Below, one piece after another: positions 63,263 to 64,000 of a stretch of DNA of 64,000 nucleotides; position 1 is the stretch's first letter, and every line of letters begins with the position of its first letter. The notes below the pieces were generated by a model. That model worked only from the letters and a program-made list of their open reading frames with translations, had not been told where the DNA came from and ran no database searches. The position numbers and the translations under genes were made by a program. Source of the DNA: Burkholderia ambifaria (GTDB lineage Bacteria > Pseudomonadota > Gammaproteobacteria > Burkholderiales > Burkholderiaceae); assembly GCF_001443045.1 (NCBI RefSeq), contig NZ_LKPJ01000017.1, positions 62,001 to 126,000 of the forward strand, given 5' to 3'.

Positions 63263-63772
63263 ATGAGACCAGCCGCCTTCCTCCTCGCCGCGTTCGGCTA
63301 CGCGGCGAGTGCCCACGCCAGCCCGATTCCGTCCGACGCCGCCTCCGTCGGCAGGTACTTTTCGTATGACAATGCAGCGGCCGACGCGACCGTCGACCTG
63401 ATCGGGCAAGCGCAGCGCCGCGTGCTGCTGGCCGGCTACGCGTATGTGCCGCCCGCGGTTGCTGCGGCGCTGTGTGCGGCGCGCTCGCGGGGGATCGAAG
63501 TGCGGGTCGTGCTGGTGCGTTCGTCGCGTGCGGGCAAGTACAGCGGCGCGGGCTATCTGAAATCGGCCGGCATCGATGTCGCGATCGACTCGCGGCACGG
63601 CGATCCGGCGCCACGCTTTGTGATCGTCGACGACAGCGTTGCGCTCGCGACGCTGTCCGACGGCGCGGCCGCGCGCGCGGAAACGGTGAACGTGTTCCAG
63701 CGCGCGCCGGAGCTTGCGCAGTCGTACGCGCAATCGTTCTGGCGGCTGTACCGGCAGGCCGGCGGGCTCTGA
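63263..63772 (+). CDS. Phospholipase D-like protein with a degraded HKD motif
   Basis: A 169-residue exported protein. Residues 1-19 are a signal peptide (MRPAAFLLAAFGYAASAHAS). The rest has the fold of the short Nuc-type PLD endonucleases: YDNAAADATVDLIGQAQRRV, LCAARSRGIEVRVVLVRSSR and YLKSAGIDVAID. The catalytic H-x-K-x4-D that normally follows is replaced by APRFVIVDD, so both His and Lys are missing and phosphodiesterase activity is doubtful. Most members of this class act as dimers with one HKD each. An upstream in-frame ATG at 63251 is possible. Confidence 0.75.
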   Translation: MRPAAFLLAAFGYAASAHASPIPSDAASVGRYFSYDNAAADATVDLIGQAQRRVLLAGYAYVPPAVAAALCAARSRGIEVRVVLVRSSRAGKYSGAGYLKSAGIDVAIDSRHGDPAPRFVIVDDSVALATLSDGAAARAETVNVFQRAPELAQSYAQSFWRLYRQAGGL

Positions 63773-63939
63773 TCGACGGCCCGCCCGGCTGAACGCCATC
63801 CATCCCCTTTCTCGTCGCAAACTGCACGCTGTCCACGCCGGTGTGACCCCGCTTGCATCAGTGCGACCGATGAACCATGCTCGTTGGACAGGCGCCGGCG
63901 CGAGTGTCGCGCATCCGACGCAACGGCAGGGAGCCAATC

Positions 63940-64000
63940 GTGACCGAATGTTTTGCCGATCGCGCCGACGCGGGGCGCCGGCTTGCGCACGCGCTGCGCG
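63940..64000 (+). CDS. Phosphoribosyltransferase domain protein, N-terminal fragment
   Basis: The frame begins at GTG 63940, with GGGAG eight bases upstream, and runs off the right edge after 20 codons. The start (V/M)TECFADRADAGRRLAHALR is characteristic of the PRTase-like proteins of about 220 residues that carry an N-terminal F-x-D-R-x-x-A-G-x-x-L-A motif. Function unknown; the rest lies outside the window. Confidence 0.6.
   Translation, partial: MTECFADRADAGRRLAHALR

Noticed and set aside
61067..63937. A 956-codon open frame on the minus strand, opposite mdcB and mdcH
   Set aside because: It is antisense to well-conserved mdc genes, is dominated by Arg/Ala/Pro, and results from the third-position GC bias; no family similarity.

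Overview
The window is GC-rich (about two thirds G+C by eye), densely coding chromosomal DNA. Codon use and gene content (paired OmpC-type porins, DUF4148 and DUF2242 proteins, several LysR regulators, a malonate decarboxylase cluster, recC-recB-recD order, an H-NS-like protein with a C-terminal AT-hook-like domain) point to a betaproteobacterium of the genus Burkholderia, most likely the B. cepacia complex. Species assignment is inference; no rRNA lies in the window.

Layout. 1-10 kb: the start of a FUSC-type membrane protein, then a tightly overlapping recC-recB-recD-arfB operon. 10-16 kb: an EAL phosphodiesterase, an EamA transporter, two small lipoproteins, and thiC under a TPP riboswitch. 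16-18.2 kb: a methionine-rich secreted peptide with a membrane cytochrome b and a molybdopterin oxidoreductase, closely resembling the MrpX-YedY1-YedZ1 hypochlorite-scavenging system. 18.2-18.8 kb: a HigB/HigA-type toxin-antitoxin pair with an 18-bp perfect palindrome. 19-22 kb: EamA and MFS transporters. 22-27.8 kb: a LacI-controlled ABC importer operon ending in a GpdQ-like phosphodiesterase, with two LacI-type operators.

28-30 kb: tRNA-Leu(UAA) interrupted by a 259-nt group I intron, followed by a small decayed island (a DUF927 fragment and an H-NS-like gene). 30-37.7 kb: a porin, a flavin reductase-like protein, and the complete branched-chain 2-oxoacid dehydrogenase operon bkdA1-bkdA2-bkdB-lpdV. 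37.8-48 kb: an alpha/beta hydrolase divergent from an AraC regulator, an NAD(P)-binding protein, an NCS1 permease, a second porin, an MFS transporter, a strong candidate small RNA, and a LysR regulator divergent from a serine/threonine dehydratase-like enzyme. 48-54 kb: a DUF2242 lipoprotein, an NhaR-like regulator divergent from TerC, a zinc-ribbon protein, two Hsp20 genes under an RpoH-like promoter, a carnitine-dehydrogenase-like enzyme and a DUF4148 protein. 54.4-63.1 kb: a complete malonate utilisation locus (LysR, madLM, mdcACDEGBH) with a hairpin-rich repeat between mdcD and mdcE. 63.2-64 kb: a PLD-like protein with a degraded catalytic motif and the start of a phosphoribosyltransferase.

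The most interesting signals are the intron-bearing tRNA-Leu, the Met-rich peptide/YedYZ-like locus, the unannotated small RNA at 45.7 kb, a sliding-clamp-type motif inside a disordered insertion in RecD, and the toxin gene whose apparent TTG start sits inside its operator. No single wholly new system is proven; each is flagged with the test that would decide it.
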